This document shows, piece after piece, positions 49,048 to 58,251 of a DNA stretch of 64,000 nucleotides (position 1 is the stretch's first letter; each line of letters starts with the position of its first letter). The notes beneath the pieces were generated by a model. That model was not told the DNA's origin. It made no database searches and was given only the letters and a program-made list of their open reading frames with translations. A program made the translations under genes and the position numbers. Source of the stretch: Pseudomonadales bacterium (lineage in GTDB: Bacteria; Pseudomonadota; Gammaproteobacteria; Pseudomonadales; Ketobacteraceae); contig JAGUVW010000008.1 of NCBI GenBank assembly GCA_020062665.1, positions 62,001 through 126,000 of the forward strand. Direction: 5' to 3'.

Positions 49048-49293
49048 ATGGCAACCTTCGTAGTGGCAACCCTGTTGTTTCTGTTGGTATTCGCGGCGAT
49101 GGCGGTGGGCGTGATCTTTTCGAACAAGCCCATCAAGGGATCATGCGGCGGCCTGAATAACATCGGCCTGGGCAGTGGCGAGTGCGAAATCTGCGGTGGC
49201 AACCGTGACAAGTGCGACGAGGCCAATGGTCGCAATCAGGATGACAAGCCTGGCAACACCTCTCTGGCGTACGACGCTACCCGCAAGTCCTGA
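49048..49293 (+). CDS. nqrM: NQR maturation protein NqrM
   Basis: An 81-residue protein with one N-terminal membrane helix ([20 protein letters not shown]) and a Cys-rich patch of four Cys (SCGG, GECEIC, KC). DUF539/NqrM is needed to assemble the NQR iron centre. It lies 33 bases after apbE. Small and easily missed but a clear family member. Confidence 0.93.
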   Translation: MATFVVATLLFLLVFAAMAVGVIFSNKPIKGSCGGLNNIGLGSGECEICGGNRDKCDEANGRNQDDKPGNTSLAYDATRKS

Positions 49294-49363
49294 TTTCCCG
49301 TTTCGGGACCGCGCTTCTTTTCTATACTTCAAGGGATTCCCATTTTCTGCAGGTCAGTGAACC

Positions 49364-50761
49364 ATGCCGACGCAGTATGATCTGGTTGTGATTGGAGCGG
49401 GGCCGGCCGGAGAGGGCGCCGCCATGCGCGCCAGCAAGACCGGCATGAATGTGGCCATGGTGGACGAGAAGCAGCAGGTGGGTGGCAACTGTGCCCATCT
49501 GGGCACCATACCTTCCAAGGCTTTGCGTCACGCAGTCAAGCAGATCATCACCTTCAACACGGATGCGCTGTTTCGTGACATTGGTGAGCCAAGATCGTTT
49601 TCCTTCCCCAAGGTGTTCAAGCGTGCGGAGAATGTCATCGCCAAGCAGGTGAAGCTGCGGGCGTCGTTCTATGGTCGCAACCGGGTGCGGGTGTATCGCG
49701 GCCAGGCGCGCTTTACCGGGCCGAACACGGCGGAGGTGGTGAAGTCCGACGGCTCCATCGAAACCCTGATTGCCGAGAAATTCGTGATTGCCACCGGATC
49801 GCGACCCTACCGGCCGGGGGATGTGAATTTCGATCATCCCCGGGTGTACGACAGCGACACCATCCTGCAACTGCAACATACGCCCCGTAAGATCGTGATC
49901 TACGGCGCCGGTGTGATTGGTTGCGAGTATGCGTCGATTTTCTGCGGGCTGGGCGTGCGGGTGGAACTGATCAACACCCGCGAACGTTTGCTGGATTTTC
50001 TGGATCATGAAATCTCGGACGCCCTGAGTTATCACTTGCGTGACATCGGCGTGCTCATCCGTAACGGTGAGGAATACGAGCGGGTAGAGTGTCGCGCGAG
50101 TGACGTGGTGGTACATCTGAAATCAGGCAAGATGGTGCGCGGCGATGCGTTTCTGTGGTGCAACGGCCGCACAGGCAATACCGACCGGTTGAATCTGGCA
50201 GCCTTGAATCTGGTGGCCGATCACCGGGGTCAGCTGGAGGTGAATGACCGGTATCAGACAGCGCAGCCCCACGTGTACGCGGCTGGGGATGTGATCGGCT
50301 GGCCCAGTCTGGCGAGCGCTGCTTATGACCAGGGCCGTTCTGCCGGCGCGGCGGTGGCGGAGCTGGAGGATTTCTATCTGGTGCAGGATGTGCCGGCGGG
50401 CATTTACACCATTCCGGAGATCAGCTCACTGGGAAAAACCGAGCAGCAGCTGACGCAGGAGCAGGTGCCCTATGAAGTGGGGCAGGCATTTTTCAAAACG
50501 TTGGCCCGTGCGCAGATTACCGGCGAAACCGTTGGTATGCTGAAAATCCTGTTCCATCGGGAATCTTTGCAGATCCTGGGAATCCATTGTTTTGGCGACC
50601 AGGCGTCGGAGATCATTCACATCGGTCAGGCGGTGATGAATCAGCCCGGTGAGCAGAACTCGATTGAGTATTTTGTGAATACGACCTTCAACTACCCCAC
50701 CATGGCCGAGGCCTATCGCGTCGCCGCCCTGAATGGTTTGTATCGTGTGAACAGTTTCTGA
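49364..50761 (+). CDS. sthA: Soluble pyridine nucleotide transhydrogenase SthA
   Basis: A 465-residue FAD flavoprotein of the pyridine nucleotide-disulfide family that moves hydride between NADPH and NAD+. [15 protein letters not shown] binds FAD; the redox-active disulfide site reads [13 protein letters not shown], where the second Cys is missing, as in other SthA enzymes. [14 protein letters not shown] is the NAD motif and the C-terminal dimer domain is intact. An upstream TATACT (49323-49328) may give it its own promoter. It overlaps the next gene (TGATG). Confidence 0.96.
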   Translation: MPTQYDLVVIGAGPAGEGAAMRASKTGMNVAMVDEKQQVGGNCAHLGTIPSKALRHAVKQIITFNTDALFRDIGEPRSFSFPKVFKRAENVIAKQVKLRASFYGRNRVRVYRGQARFTGPNTAEVVKSDGSIETLIAEKFVIATGSRPYRPGDVNFDHPRVYDSDTILQLQHTPRKIVIYGAGVIGCEYASIFCGLGVRVELINTRERLLDFLDHEISDALSYHLRDIGVLIRNGEEYERVECRASDVVVHLKSGKMVRGDAFLWCNGRTGNTDRLNLAALNLVADHRGQLEVNDRYQTAQPHVYAAGDVIGWPSLASAAYDQGRSAGAAVAELEDFYLVQDVPAGIYTIPEISSLGKTEQQLTQEQVPYEVGQAFFKTLARAQITGETVGMLKILFHRESLQILGIHCFGDQASEIIHIGQAVMNQPGEQNSIEYFVNTTFNYPTMAEAYRVAALNGLYRVNSF

Positions 50762-51150
50762 TGATTCGATTACCACTTTCGCAACACCGGCTGGTGTGGC
50801 TGTACCGGTTGGCGTTGCTGGCCGCTGTGGCGGCAATTTCATGGCTGGCATTTACGTCGGTCAGTGTGCGACCGGCCCAGCTCACTTCCGACAAGTTCAA
50901 CCACGCACTTGCGTTTTTTGTGCTGGCATTTCTGGTGGATAACGCCTTTCCCCGCATGCGTTTTCTCTGTGTGAAAATCTGGCCGCTGCTGGCCTATGGC
51001 ATCGCCATTGAAATCATCCAGCGCTATGTGTCGAGGGATTCTTCCTGGCTGGATCTGGTGGCGGACGGCGTGGGCATCGCGTTGTACTGGCTGCCGCGAA
51101 AATGGTTGCGGCAGGTGGTGGTGGGAAGACAGCAACTCGACCTGCCGTGA
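50761..51150 (+). CDS. VanZ-like small membrane protein
   Basis: A 129-residue protein with three or four membrane helices. The motif TSDKFNHALAFFVLAFLVDNAFP with the later IEIIQRYVSRDSSWLDLVADGVG matches the VanZ-like family (DKxxHxxAF and DLxANxxG). Function in proteobacteria unknown. Coupled to sthA by a one-base overlap. Confidence 0.85.
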   Translation: MIRLPLSQHRLVWLYRLALLAAVAAISWLAFTSVSVRPAQLTSDKFNHALAFFVLAFLVDNAFPRMRFLCVKIWPLLAYGIAIEIIQRYVSRDSSWLDLVADGVGIALYWLPRKWLRQVVVGRQQLDLP

Positions 51151-51168
51151 TGTTGGGTGCGCGGCGTG

Positions 51169-52119
51169 CTATTCGAACAGCGCCGGCAGATCCACGGAAG
51201 GGCGTGAGGGTGGAAAGGTGGCGCCTGTCACCTTGAAATTCGGATCGGTGCAGTCCCGTGTGAGCGGGCCCATGTAGGGAACATTGCTGGGGTCGAACAG
51301 GGCTTTGACGATGGGAACCGGACTGTTCTTCTGGCGTTTGGTGACGATTGCGGTTTCGTTGCTGGCCAGCTTCACCCAGGTGCCAGGCGGATAGACGCCG
51401 ATCGCTTTGGCAAAACTCAGCAGCAGTCCTTTCAGGCGCGGATCTTCATCATTGTTCAGGTGGGCCAGCGCTTCCCGTGCGAGTACCGGCTTGCGATAGG
51501 CGCGATTGTCGATGCGGGCGGTGTAGACCTCGCACATGGACACCACCAGCGCCAGTTCCGAAATATCCTTCGCCAGCAGATGATTGGGATAGCCGCTGCC
51601 GTCCGGCCGCTCGTGATGCTGGCGGATGGCCTTGGTGACATTCGGATCGATGAAGCCGGCAGCTTCCATCAACTGCGCGCCCTGCAGCGGATGCTTCTGC
51701 ATCTTGGCGCGCTGGGCGTCGGTGAGCTTGCCGTCCATGCTGTTGAGCAGCACCTGGAATTCATAGAAAGTGATGTTGCAGCAGAGCACGGCCTGGATCA
51801 GCGCAGTCTGACGCTTTTCATCCAACCCGTGCTGCTCGCTGAACAGGTGAGCCAGGATCGCGCCGTAAATGGGTTGTTTCAGTGGCGACTGCTGTTTGGA
51901 CAGATGGATGGCGGCGATGGCAGCGTCGGGCCGGGTGTCGGCAATCCTGAACAGCGTCCCCATCAGGTTTTGCATCATCTCCTGACATTTTTCGTGGCGG
52001 GATTTGATGGCGGTGTACAGATCCGACAGTACCGGAATCTGCTTGTCCAGCTGGATGAAAGGATCGTATTTGTCGCCCGCAGGCTGGTTCATAAGTGAAA
52101 ACATCCGGTTTTCAAACAT
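51169..52119 (-). CDS. HD-GYP-related protein with degenerate HD dyad
   Basis: A 316-residue soluble protein with a recognisable HD-GYP C-half: HHERPDGSGYP near residue 170, and a preceding helix region. Where the HD dyad of an active enzyme should be, the sequence reads LCCNITFYEF (about residue 113), with no His-Asp pair. The C-terminal 60 residues (LRNDEDP-like NNDEDPRLKG and a TGATFPPSRP tail) are unlike the enzyme core. So it is probably a cyclic-di-GMP binder or regulator rather than a phosphodiesterase. GGGGA lies upstream of the start. Confidence 0.8.
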   Translation of the reverse strand: MFENRMFSLMNQPAGDKYDPFIQLDKQIPVLSDLYTAIKSRHEKCQEMMQNLMGTLFRIADTRPDAAIAAIHLSKQQSPLKQPIYGAILAHLFSEQHGLDEKRQTALIQAVLCCNITFYEFQVLLNSMDGKLTDAQRAKMQKHPLQGAQLMEAAGFIDPNVTKAIRQHHERPDGSGYPNHLLAKDISELALVVSMCEVYTARIDNRAYRKPVLAREALAHLNNDEDPRLKGLLLSFAKAIGVYPPGTWVKLASNETAIVTKRQKNSPVPIVKALFDPSNVPYMGPLTRDCTDPNFKVTGATFPPSRPSVDLPALFE

Positions 52120-53196
52120 TTAATCCCCAGTATAGACGATCTCGCCTGCTGCAAGCCGGTTCAGATAACGATGACGTTCATCGGCGCTTTGCTCCGCCAG
52201 TGCGCGGCAGCGCTGATAGAAGGTGGGGAAGTTGCGGCCGCTCTGTTCGAACAGGGCGCGGAAACCGGGTTCCAGTTGATGATAGGTGGCCACGGTGCTG
52301 AGCTGGGCGTTGTTGAGGGGGCCGGCGAACCAGCGGTCGTAGCCGGCGAAACCGTTCCAGCTTGCTTTGAGCGTTGCATAATCCTGGCGCAGCTGGTTTT
52401 CCAGTGCGAGCTTGCCGGCGCGTTTTTCTGCGTCGGACTTGTCACTGCTGAAGAGGGCCACACGTTCAGCCCGGTTCTTCAGCACCAGCGCCAGAAATTG
52501 CTGCTGGCGCTGCTCTGCTTTTTGGTAACCGTCCTGCAGGTGTTGCAGTCCGGCCGCTTCGATCCAGAGTTCGATGCCGATGTTTTCCACGGCGGTGGCG
52601 AAGCTTTCATTGAAGGTGGAATCGCCGGGCAGGTAGACGGTGCGGTGGGCCAGCTCATGGAACAGCAGGCCGGCCAGCGACAGGGAATCCCGCTGCACGA
52701 AGGTGTTGAGCACGGCGTCGTCGAACCAGCCCAGAGTGCTGTAGGCGGCGATGCCACCCACGTAAGTGTCGAGACCTTGCCCGGAAAGTTTTTCTGCAAA
52801 CGCGTTGGCATCGGCTTCGGCGAAATAGCCCCGGTAGGGCACGCAGCCGGCGATGGGAAAACACCAGGTTTCGTTCTGCAGGGACAGGGCCGGCGTCGCA
52901 AACACGTTCCAGACCACGAACGGCCGTTCCAGGTCGGCGTAGCTGGCGTAGTTGTTCCCCATATCCAGGTGCAGAGTGTCGCGGGCGAAGGCGCGGGCCT
53001 TGAGCACGTACTCCAGTTGCTGCTTGAGCGCGTCCGGCGTGGCGGGATTGGCAATCAGATCGTCGATGGGTTGGCGTCGCTGCAGCAGATCCATCTGGCC
53101 TTTGGCGGCCTGCCAGTAGAACGGCAAATCACAGCCGGCGAGCAGGAGCGCCAGCAGGCTCGTCAGCAGGGCCAGCAGGTGCTTCAGCCGTGACAT
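52120..53196 (-). CDS. Putative aminopeptidase lipoprotein (M-type zinc motif)
   Basis: A 358-residue protein with a signal and lipobox LAGC near residue 22. Zinc motif HELAH at residues 180-184 (LLFHELAHRTVYLPG), with a downstream Glu in NESFATAVENIG. It matches the putative aminopeptidase family PF10023. GLDTYVGGIAAYSTLGWFDD is characteristic. Its stop touches the start codon region of the following gene on the strand. The start, at ATG 53196 or 53202, overlaps the end of the phosphodiesterase gene, implying coupling. Confidence 0.85.
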   Translation of the reverse strand: MSRLKHLLALLTSLLALLLAGCDLPFYWQAAKGQMDLLQRRQPIDDLIANPATPDALKQQLEYVLKARAFARDTLHLDMGNNYASYADLERPFVVWNVFATPALSLQNETWCFPIAGCVPYRGYFAEADANAFAEKLSGQGLDTYVGGIAAYSTLGWFDDAVLNTFVQRDSLSLAGLLFHELAHRTVYLPGDSTFNESFATAVENIGIELWIEAAGLQHLQDGYQKAEQRQQQFLALVLKNRAERVALFSSDKSDAEKRAGKLALENQLRQDYATLKASWNGFAGYDRWFAGPLNNAQLSTVATYHQLEPGFRALFEQSGRNFPTFYQRCRALAEQSADERHRYLNRLAAGEIVYTGD

Positions 53197-53921
53197 TCGC
53201 ATCCGCTGTGCAGGTGTTGCAGCATCAGGCTGGGCACGTCGGTGATGATGCTGTCCACGCCCCAGTCCTGCAGGCGTCTGGCGATGTTCAGGTTGTTGAC
53301 CGTCCACACGGAGAATTCGATGCCGATATCCTGGGCGGTGGCCACCATGCCTGGTGTTACACGGTGATAGTTCATCGCCAGCAGATCGCAGTGGTACAGA
53401 TGACACATGGCCAGGGGATCGCGGGTGAAGCGTTCCGCCACATAACCCCGGCGAATCTCCGGCGCGCGCTGGTGCATGATGGCCAGCATCTGGGTGTCCA
53501 TGGAGGTGACGGTGGCCACATCGAGCAGATCAAACTCGTCCACCAGCTCCGCGATGCCGGCAGCGATGAGGTGCAGGTCGGGCACGTGGGTTGTTTTCAC
53601 TTCCAGCTGGATGCTTTCCAGTTCCGGCCATTCCTTCAGAACGTCCCGCAGCAGCGGCACCGGGGTGGTGTCTTTCCAACTGGAAAAATTCGCCGCTGCG
53701 TTGAGGGCAGCCATTTCTGCAGCCGACATTTCCCGCACTGCGCCCTTGCCGTTGGTGGTGCGGTTGACGGTGGTGTCGTGGATCACCACCAACTGGTTGT
53801 CGCGGGACAATCGCACGTCCAGCTCCACATGATCGATGCCCAGGGAACGCAGGTGGCGGAACCCTGCCAGGGTATTTTCCGGCGCCTCGCGGCGGGCGCC
53901 CCGGTGACCGATGATGCGCAT
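53184..53921 (-). CDS. Glycerophosphodiester phosphodiesterase
   Basis: A 245-residue cytosolic GDPD enzyme: IGHRGARREAPENTLAGF contains the catalytic His and Glu; HDTTVNRTTNGKG has the second His; EVKT is next. It cleaves glycerophosphodiesters to glycerol-3-phosphate. It is closest to UgpQ-type cytosolic forms (no signal peptide). The C-terminal tail ends GCECHG, rich in Cys/His. Start at MRIIGHRG. The PA2990 homologue in Pseudomonas holds the equivalent place, as I recall. Confidence 0.93.
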   Translation of the reverse strand: MRIIGHRGARREAPENTLAGFRHLRSLGIDHVELDVRLSRDNQLVVIHDTTVNRTTNGKGAVREMSAAEMAALNAAANFSSWKDTTPVPLLRDVLKEWPELESIQLEVKTTHVPDLHLIAAGIAELVDEFDLLDVATVTSMDTQMLAIMHQRAPEIRRGYVAERFTRDPLAMCHLYHCDLLAMNYHRVTPGMVATAQDIGIEFSVWTVNNLNIARRLQDWGVDSIITDVPSLMLQHLHSGCECHG

Positions 53922-53935
53922 GGTTTGTGAAATCC

Positions 53936-54853
53936 TCAGGGTTTCAGGAAACGGTGCTGCAGGCCGCCATAGGCATCGATGCGGCGGTCGCGGAAATAGG
54001 GCCACATGCGGCGCAGATATTCGGTGCGCCCCAGCTCCACATCCGCCAGCAGATACTGTGCGGTGCTGGCATCGCCTTCCGCCAGAATGTCGCCCTGCTG
54101 GCCGCTGATGAAACTGCCGCCCCAGAACATGATGCCATCGCTCTGGTCGGACGGATCCAACTCATGGCCCACCCGGTTGGCCACGATCACCGGCAGGTGA
54201 TTGGCCACGGCGTGAGAGCGCTGGATCAGGGTCCAGGCGTTTTTCTGCCGGGCCTGCTCCGCGTCGGTGTCGTTCGGGTCCCAGCCGATGGCGGTGGGGT
54301 AGAGCAGCAGTTCCGCGCCGGCCAGGGCCATCAGGCGGGCTGCTTCCGGGTACCACTGATCCCAGCACACCAGCACGCCGAGTTTGCCCACGCTGGTCTG
54401 GATCGGTGTGAAGCCGCTTTCGCCAGTAACCCGGGTGGCATCGCCGGGGGTGAAATAGAATTTTTCGTAGAAGGCCGGATCATCCGGGATGTGCATCTTG
54501 CGGTAGAAGCCGGCCATGGAGCCATCTTTCTCGAACACCACGGCGGTGTTGTGGAAGACGCCGGGGGCGCGCTTTTCGAACAGGGAGCCCACCAGCACGC
54601 AGTTGTACTGCTTGGCCCAGCGGGAAAGCGTCTGTGCGCTGGGGCCGTCGAGGGGCTCCGCCAGATCGAACAGGGACTGGTCTTCCACCTGGCAGAAGTA
54701 GTGGGTGCAGTGCAGCTCCTGCAACAGCACCAGTTCCGGTTTGCCTGCTTCCACCATCTGTTTCAGCAGACGCTCGGTTTCTGCCAGGGATTTGGCCTTG
54801 TCGGGCCAGGCGGGTTGCTGGATGAGGCCGACGCGCAGGGATTTGTTGGTCAT
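53936..54853 (-). CDS. aguB: N-carbamoylputrescine amidase
   Basis: A 305-residue nitrilase-superfamily enzyme that converts N-carbamoylputrescine to putrescine. The catalytic triad Glu-Lys-Cys is in LLQELH, RKMHIPDDP and VCWDQWYPE. The start was set at ATG 54851-54853, with AAGGTG before it. It forms an operon with aguA upstream, 21 bases apart. Confidence 0.95.
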   Translation of the reverse strand: MTNKSLRVGLIQQPAWPDKAKSLAETERLLKQMVEAGKPELVLLQELHCTHYFCQVEDQSLFDLAEPLDGPSAQTLSRWAKQYNCVLVGSLFEKRAPGVFHNTAVVFEKDGSMAGFYRKMHIPDDPAFYEKFYFTPGDATRVTGESGFTPIQTSVGKLGVLVCWDQWYPEAARLMALAGAELLLYPTAIGWDPNDTDAEQARQKNAWTLIQRSHAVANHLPVIVANRVGHELDPSDQSDGIMFWGGSFISGQQGDILAEGDASTAQYLLADVELGRTEYLRRMWPYFRDRRIDAYGGLQHRFLKP

Positions 54854-54874
54854 GGGCACACCTTTTTCAATTCG

Positions 54875-55903
54875 TTAAAACTTCACTGTACCTTTCGGCA
54901 ACTGCATCGTCGCGCAGTGGGGGCCGCCGTACTGCTTGATCAGGTTTCCGCCCGGTACCGGCAGCAGGCGTTTCCCAGGGAAACATTCCTGCAATGTCGC
55001 CAGTGCGGCCTTGTCCTGCGGGCAGCCGAACACCGGCACAATCACACTGTTGTTGACGATCAGGAAGTTGATGTAGCTGCCGGGCAGGCGCTTGCCGTTT
55101 TCATCGAACTGCGGCGCGGGAATATGGATCGCGTGCAGCTTGTAGGGTTCCCCGTTGGGCTGGCGGAAGGCTTGCAGTTCTGCCTCCATCGCCTGCAGGT
55201 GTTCCGTGTGGGGATCGTCCTGCTCGCGGCAGATGGCGTAGACGATGGTGTCGGCGCTGGTGAAGCGGGCCAGGTTGTCGATGTGGCTGTCGGTGTCGTC
55301 ACCGAACAGGGCGCCACGGCTCAGCCACAGGCAGCGCTGCAGGCCGAGTTTTTCCAGCACATAGGCTTCGATCTGCGCGTCGGAAAAATCGTTGTTGCGA
55401 TTGCTGTCCAGCAGGCAATGGGTGGTGGTGAGCAGGGTGCCCTGGCCGTCGGTCTCGATGCTGCCGCCTTCCAGTTCGAAGTCCAGCGTCGTCAATTCAC
55501 CACTCCAAACCGACGCGATGGAACGGTTAATCTGGTTGTCCAGGTTGGCGTCGTACTTGTCGCCCCAGCCGTTGAAGCAGAAATCCAGCAGCTGCACCTG
55601 GCCATTCCGGCCCAGCGTAATCGGGCCGTAATCCCGACACCAGGTATCGTTGTAGGGCGCGGTCACCAGCAGCGGTTTGTGCTCGCAGCGGTTGCCCAGT
55701 TGACGCAGGATCAAATCCCGGTGGGCCTCATCCTGACACAGGATGATCGGTGGCACTTCGCGGGCAATGGCCACGGCCAGTTCCACATAATCCTGCTGAA
55801 TGGCGGCCAGCCAGGATTGCCAGTCGGTGGATTCGTGGGGCCATGCCATCAATACAGCAGCCTGCTCGGCCCATTCGGGCAGCAGGGAGAAAGATTTGGT
55901 CAT
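54875..55903 (-). CDS. aguA: Agmatine deiminase
   Basis: A 342-residue enzyme converting agmatine to N-carbamoylputrescine. Catalytic features: the Asp/Glu in ELEGGSIETDGQGTLLTT, the His in DSHIDN, and the nucleophile Cys in GGPHCATMQLP near the C-terminus. It acts with AguB in the arginine-to-putrescine route. The promoter is not clear; a 69-base gap separates it from the upstream small gene. Confidence 0.96.
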   Translation of the reverse strand: MTKSFSLLPEWAEQAAVLMAWPHESTDWQSWLAAIQQDYVELAVAIAREVPPIILCQDEAHRDLILRQLGNRCEHKPLLVTAPYNDTWCRDYGPITLGRNGQVQLLDFCFNGWGDKYDANLDNQINRSIASVWSGELTTLDFELEGGSIETDGQGTLLTTTHCLLDSNRNNDFSDAQIEAYVLEKLGLQRCLWLSRGALFGDDTDSHIDNLARFTSADTIVYAICREQDDPHTEHLQAMEAELQAFRQPNGEPYKLHAIHIPAPQFDENGKRLPGSYINFLIVNNSVIVPVFGCPQDKAALATLQECFPGKRLLPVPGGNLIKQYGGPHCATMQLPKGTVKF

Positions 55904-55972
55904 CTGTCGAGTGGGGAAACGTAGTGGATTCGGGGCGGAAAATAGCGGAATTCCGCCCCGGGGGAAAGTGAA

Positions 55973-56260
55973 TTATGGGGCCGGATGCAGGACGCTGTGA
56001 ATGACCTTGTCGTTCTCGAAATACACGGTGTAAGCGTTGTAAATCCAGCGGCTGATGGGTGGGGCGCCCACGGCGGCGACTTTCTGGTTGGGTTCGCCGA
56101 ACTTGCTGCTGACCTGATCCATGCTGAGGCCGGTTTTGGGGCGGGGCACGTTTTGGTCTGCGCCCTGCTGGCCGGCGGGTACGGCCACGTCTTCGGCCAG
56201 CGTCAGAGAGGACAGTCCGGCAGCAATCACAAACATCAGGGGCTTCAGCATTTTATTCAT
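55973..56260 (-). CDS. Small secreted protein of unknown function
   Basis: A 95-residue precursor with a signal peptide (LKPLMFVIAAGLSSLTLA) and a mature domain GLSMDQVSSKFGEPNQKVAAVGAPPISRW ending with VYFENDKVIHSVLH. The FGEP/VGxPPI/RWxY order resembles the SmpA/BamE-like fold. Family name not recognised. The start at ATG 56260 is preceded by GAAAGG; an in-frame longer frame to 56356 has no signal and was rejected. It lies upstream of aguA on the same strand. Confidence 0.8.
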   Translation of the reverse strand: MNKMLKPLMFVIAAGLSSLTLAEDVAVPAGQQGADQNVPRPKTGLSMDQVSSKFGEPNQKVAAVGAPPISRWIYNAYTVYFENDKVIHSVLHPAP

Positions 56261-56321
56261 GGTGATACCTTTCTGGGTATTCCGTTTAAATTTAGTTATA
56301 GCAGACAAATCCTTGCTTTCG

Positions 56322-56906
56322 CTATTTATTTGGCCCGGATTTTTGGGCCTGTTCACGAATCGTCTGTGACTCGCGGCGACGAATATGACGCACGATCAGC
56401 TTGCGGTCCTGCTCCAGCAAAACCGAGAACTCCACCCCGACCCGGTAGAGGGTGGGCTGGTCGTCGATCTTCTCGCAGGTGCGCACCTGGCCGATGGCGG
56501 CGATGCTGGAGTAGCTGGGGAACAGCATGACGATCAGGTGCAGGTAGGAACCGGTGGCCAGCGGCGAGCTGTTGTAGAACGAGATCCCGCCTTCGCTCAG
56601 GTTCACGGTTTCCTTCTGGGCGAGTTCCTTGTCGTGGCTCACCACATAGCGGGCCAGCAGGTCGATTTTTTCTTCCAGGGCTTTCAGATAGCTGCCCAGG
56701 GCGCGGTTATAATCGCCCACCTGGCGCAACAGGTCGCGACTTTCATTGTCTATTGCCTGCAGCTGGCTGATCAGCAGCGCCTGGCGGGGTACGTTGTAGC
56801 GATCGCTGTAGGGATCGTCGGAAATCAGGTGCTTCTCGATCGGGGTTCTGATCAGGTGCACCCGGTCTTCCATGCGGTAGAAATCGCGCCGTTCGTGTTC
56901 GGACAT
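56322..56906 (-). CDS. PilZ-domain protein
   Basis: A 194-residue protein starting MSEHERRDFYRMEDRVHL, an RxxxR-like start typical of PilZ (c-di-GMP binding) proteins; the central helices (KALEEKIDLLARYV region) precede the PilZ domain with NLSEGGISFYNSSPL, close to the D/NxSxxG motif. GGAGG lies upstream. In Pseudomonas the same gene precedes lolCDE (PA2989, as I recall). Whether it binds cyclic-di-GMP is not proven. Confidence 0.88.
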   Translation of the reverse strand: MSEHERRDFYRMEDRVHLIRTPIEKHLISDDPYSDRYNVPRQALLISQLQAIDNESRDLLRQVGDYNRALGSYLKALEEKIDLLARYVVSHDKELAQKETVNLSEGGISFYNSSPLATGSYLHLIVMLFPSYSSIAAIGQVRTCEKIDDQPTLYRVGVEFSVLLEQDRKLIVRHIRRRESQTIREQAQKSGPNK

Positions 56907-57015
56907 GGGTGGAATCCTCCGGCCATATGAAAAAAGTGTATCAGAAATCTGGAAACACCCTGTGCCCCTGTGGCGCGGATAGTATTGACCTTTTGCCTGT
57001 GGTTTAATGCGCGCC

Positions 57016-58251
57016 ATGTTCAGACCTGTCTCCCTCTTCGTCGGATTACGCTACACCCGCGCCAAGCGGCGTAATCACTTCATTTCCTTCATATCCCTCA
57101 CCTCGATCCTGGGCCTGACCCTGGGTGTGATGGTGCTCATCGTTGTGCTTTCTGTCATGAACGGCTTCGATCGCGAGCTGCAGCGCCGCATTCTGGGCAT
57201 GGTGCCCCAGGCCAGCGTGCTGGGTTACCGGCCCTTCGAGGACTGGCAGGGCATGGTGCAGCGGGCGGAAAGCCGGCCCGATGTGGAAGGCGCAGCGCCG
57301 TTCATCCAGATCCAGGGTCTGCTCAGTAATAAGGGTGTGGTGGACAGCGCGTTCATTACTGGTGTGTCGCCGGTAGACGAAGCGCGGGTGTCGATCTTGC
57401 CCCAGCATATGGAAGTGGGCACGCTGAATGATCTGATCCCCGGCGAATTCAATGTGATCCTGGGCAGCGCTCTGGCCCGCAAGCTGGGTCTGGCCATCGG
57501 TGACAAGGTCACCCTGGTGGTGCCGGAAGCCGCGATTACGCCCGCCGGTGTGGTGCCGCGCTTCAAACGTTTCAATCTGGTGGGCATCTTTCATGTGGGT
57601 GCTGAACTGGATGGTCTGGTGGGCTTCATTCATCTGGAAGACGCCGCCGTGCTAGGCAAGATGAAAGGGCAGGTGGAAGGGGTGCGGCTGAAAGTGGACA
57701 ACCTGTTCCGCGCCGGTGCCATTGCCTGGGATGTTGCGTCCAATGAGGAAGGCCGCTTCTACGCCTCCGACTGGACCCGCACCCACGGCACTCTGTTCAA
57801 CGCGATCAAGATGGAGAAGACCATGATGGCCCTGCTGCTGTTGCTGATTGTGGCGGTGGCGGCGTTCAACATCGTGTCCAGCCTGGTGATGGTGGTGACG
57901 GACAAGAAAGGCGACATCGCCATCTTGCGCACCCTGGGGGCGTCGCCGGGCACAATCATGGGGATCTTCATGGTGCAGGGCAGTTTCATCGGCGTGCTGG
58001 GTACGGTGAGTGGAACGGCCCTGGGTGTGCTGATCGCGCTCAATATCAGCGACTTCTTCGCCTGGCTGGAGCGCACCTTCGAAACCCACCTGTTCGAACA
58101 GTATTTCGTGAATTACCTGCCGTCGGAGCTGCGTTGGGAAAACGTGGTGTTCGTTGCTGGCATGGGCTTTCTGATGAGTTTCCTGGCCACCCTGTATCCC
58201 GCCTTGAAAGCGTCCAAGGTGCAACCGGCGGAGGCGCTGCGCTATGAGTAA
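57016..58251 (+). CDS. lolC: LolC/LolE-type lipoprotein-release permease
   Basis: A 411-residue membrane component of the Lol ABC exporter, moving lipoproteins from the inner membrane to LolA. The start [19 protein letters not shown] is the family start; an ATG nine bases upstream is also possible. Helices: residues about 22-50, then three near 275-300, 315-350 and 375-400. The domain between is the periplasmic domain. Only one such permease gene is here; a separate LolE is not seen, so the protein may work as a homodimer like LolF. lolD overlaps its end by eight bases. Confidence 0.93.
   Translation: MFRPVSLFVGLRYTRAKRRNHFISFISLTSILGLTLGVMVLIVVLSVMNGFDRELQRRILGMVPQASVLGYRPFEDWQGMVQRAESRPDVEGAAPFIQIQGLLSNKGVVDSAFITGVSPVDEARVSILPQHMEVGTLNDLIPGEFNVILGSALARKLGLAIGDKVTLVVPEAAITPAGVVPRFKRFNLVGIFHVGAELDGLVGFIHLEDAAVLGKMKGQVEGVRLKVDNLFRAGAIAWDVASNEEGRFYASDWTRTHGTLFNAIKMEKTMMALLLLLIVAVAAFNIVSSLVMVVTDKKGDIAILRTLGASPGTIMGIFMVQGSFIGVLGTVSGTALGVLIALNISDFFAWLERTFETHLFEQYFVNYLPSELRWENVVFVAGMGFLMSFLATLYPALKASKVQPAEALRYE

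Noticed and set aside
53927-55924. Plus-strand open frame of 665 residues over aguB/aguA
   Set aside because: Antisense to two genes with intact catalytic residues; composition is that of a shadow.
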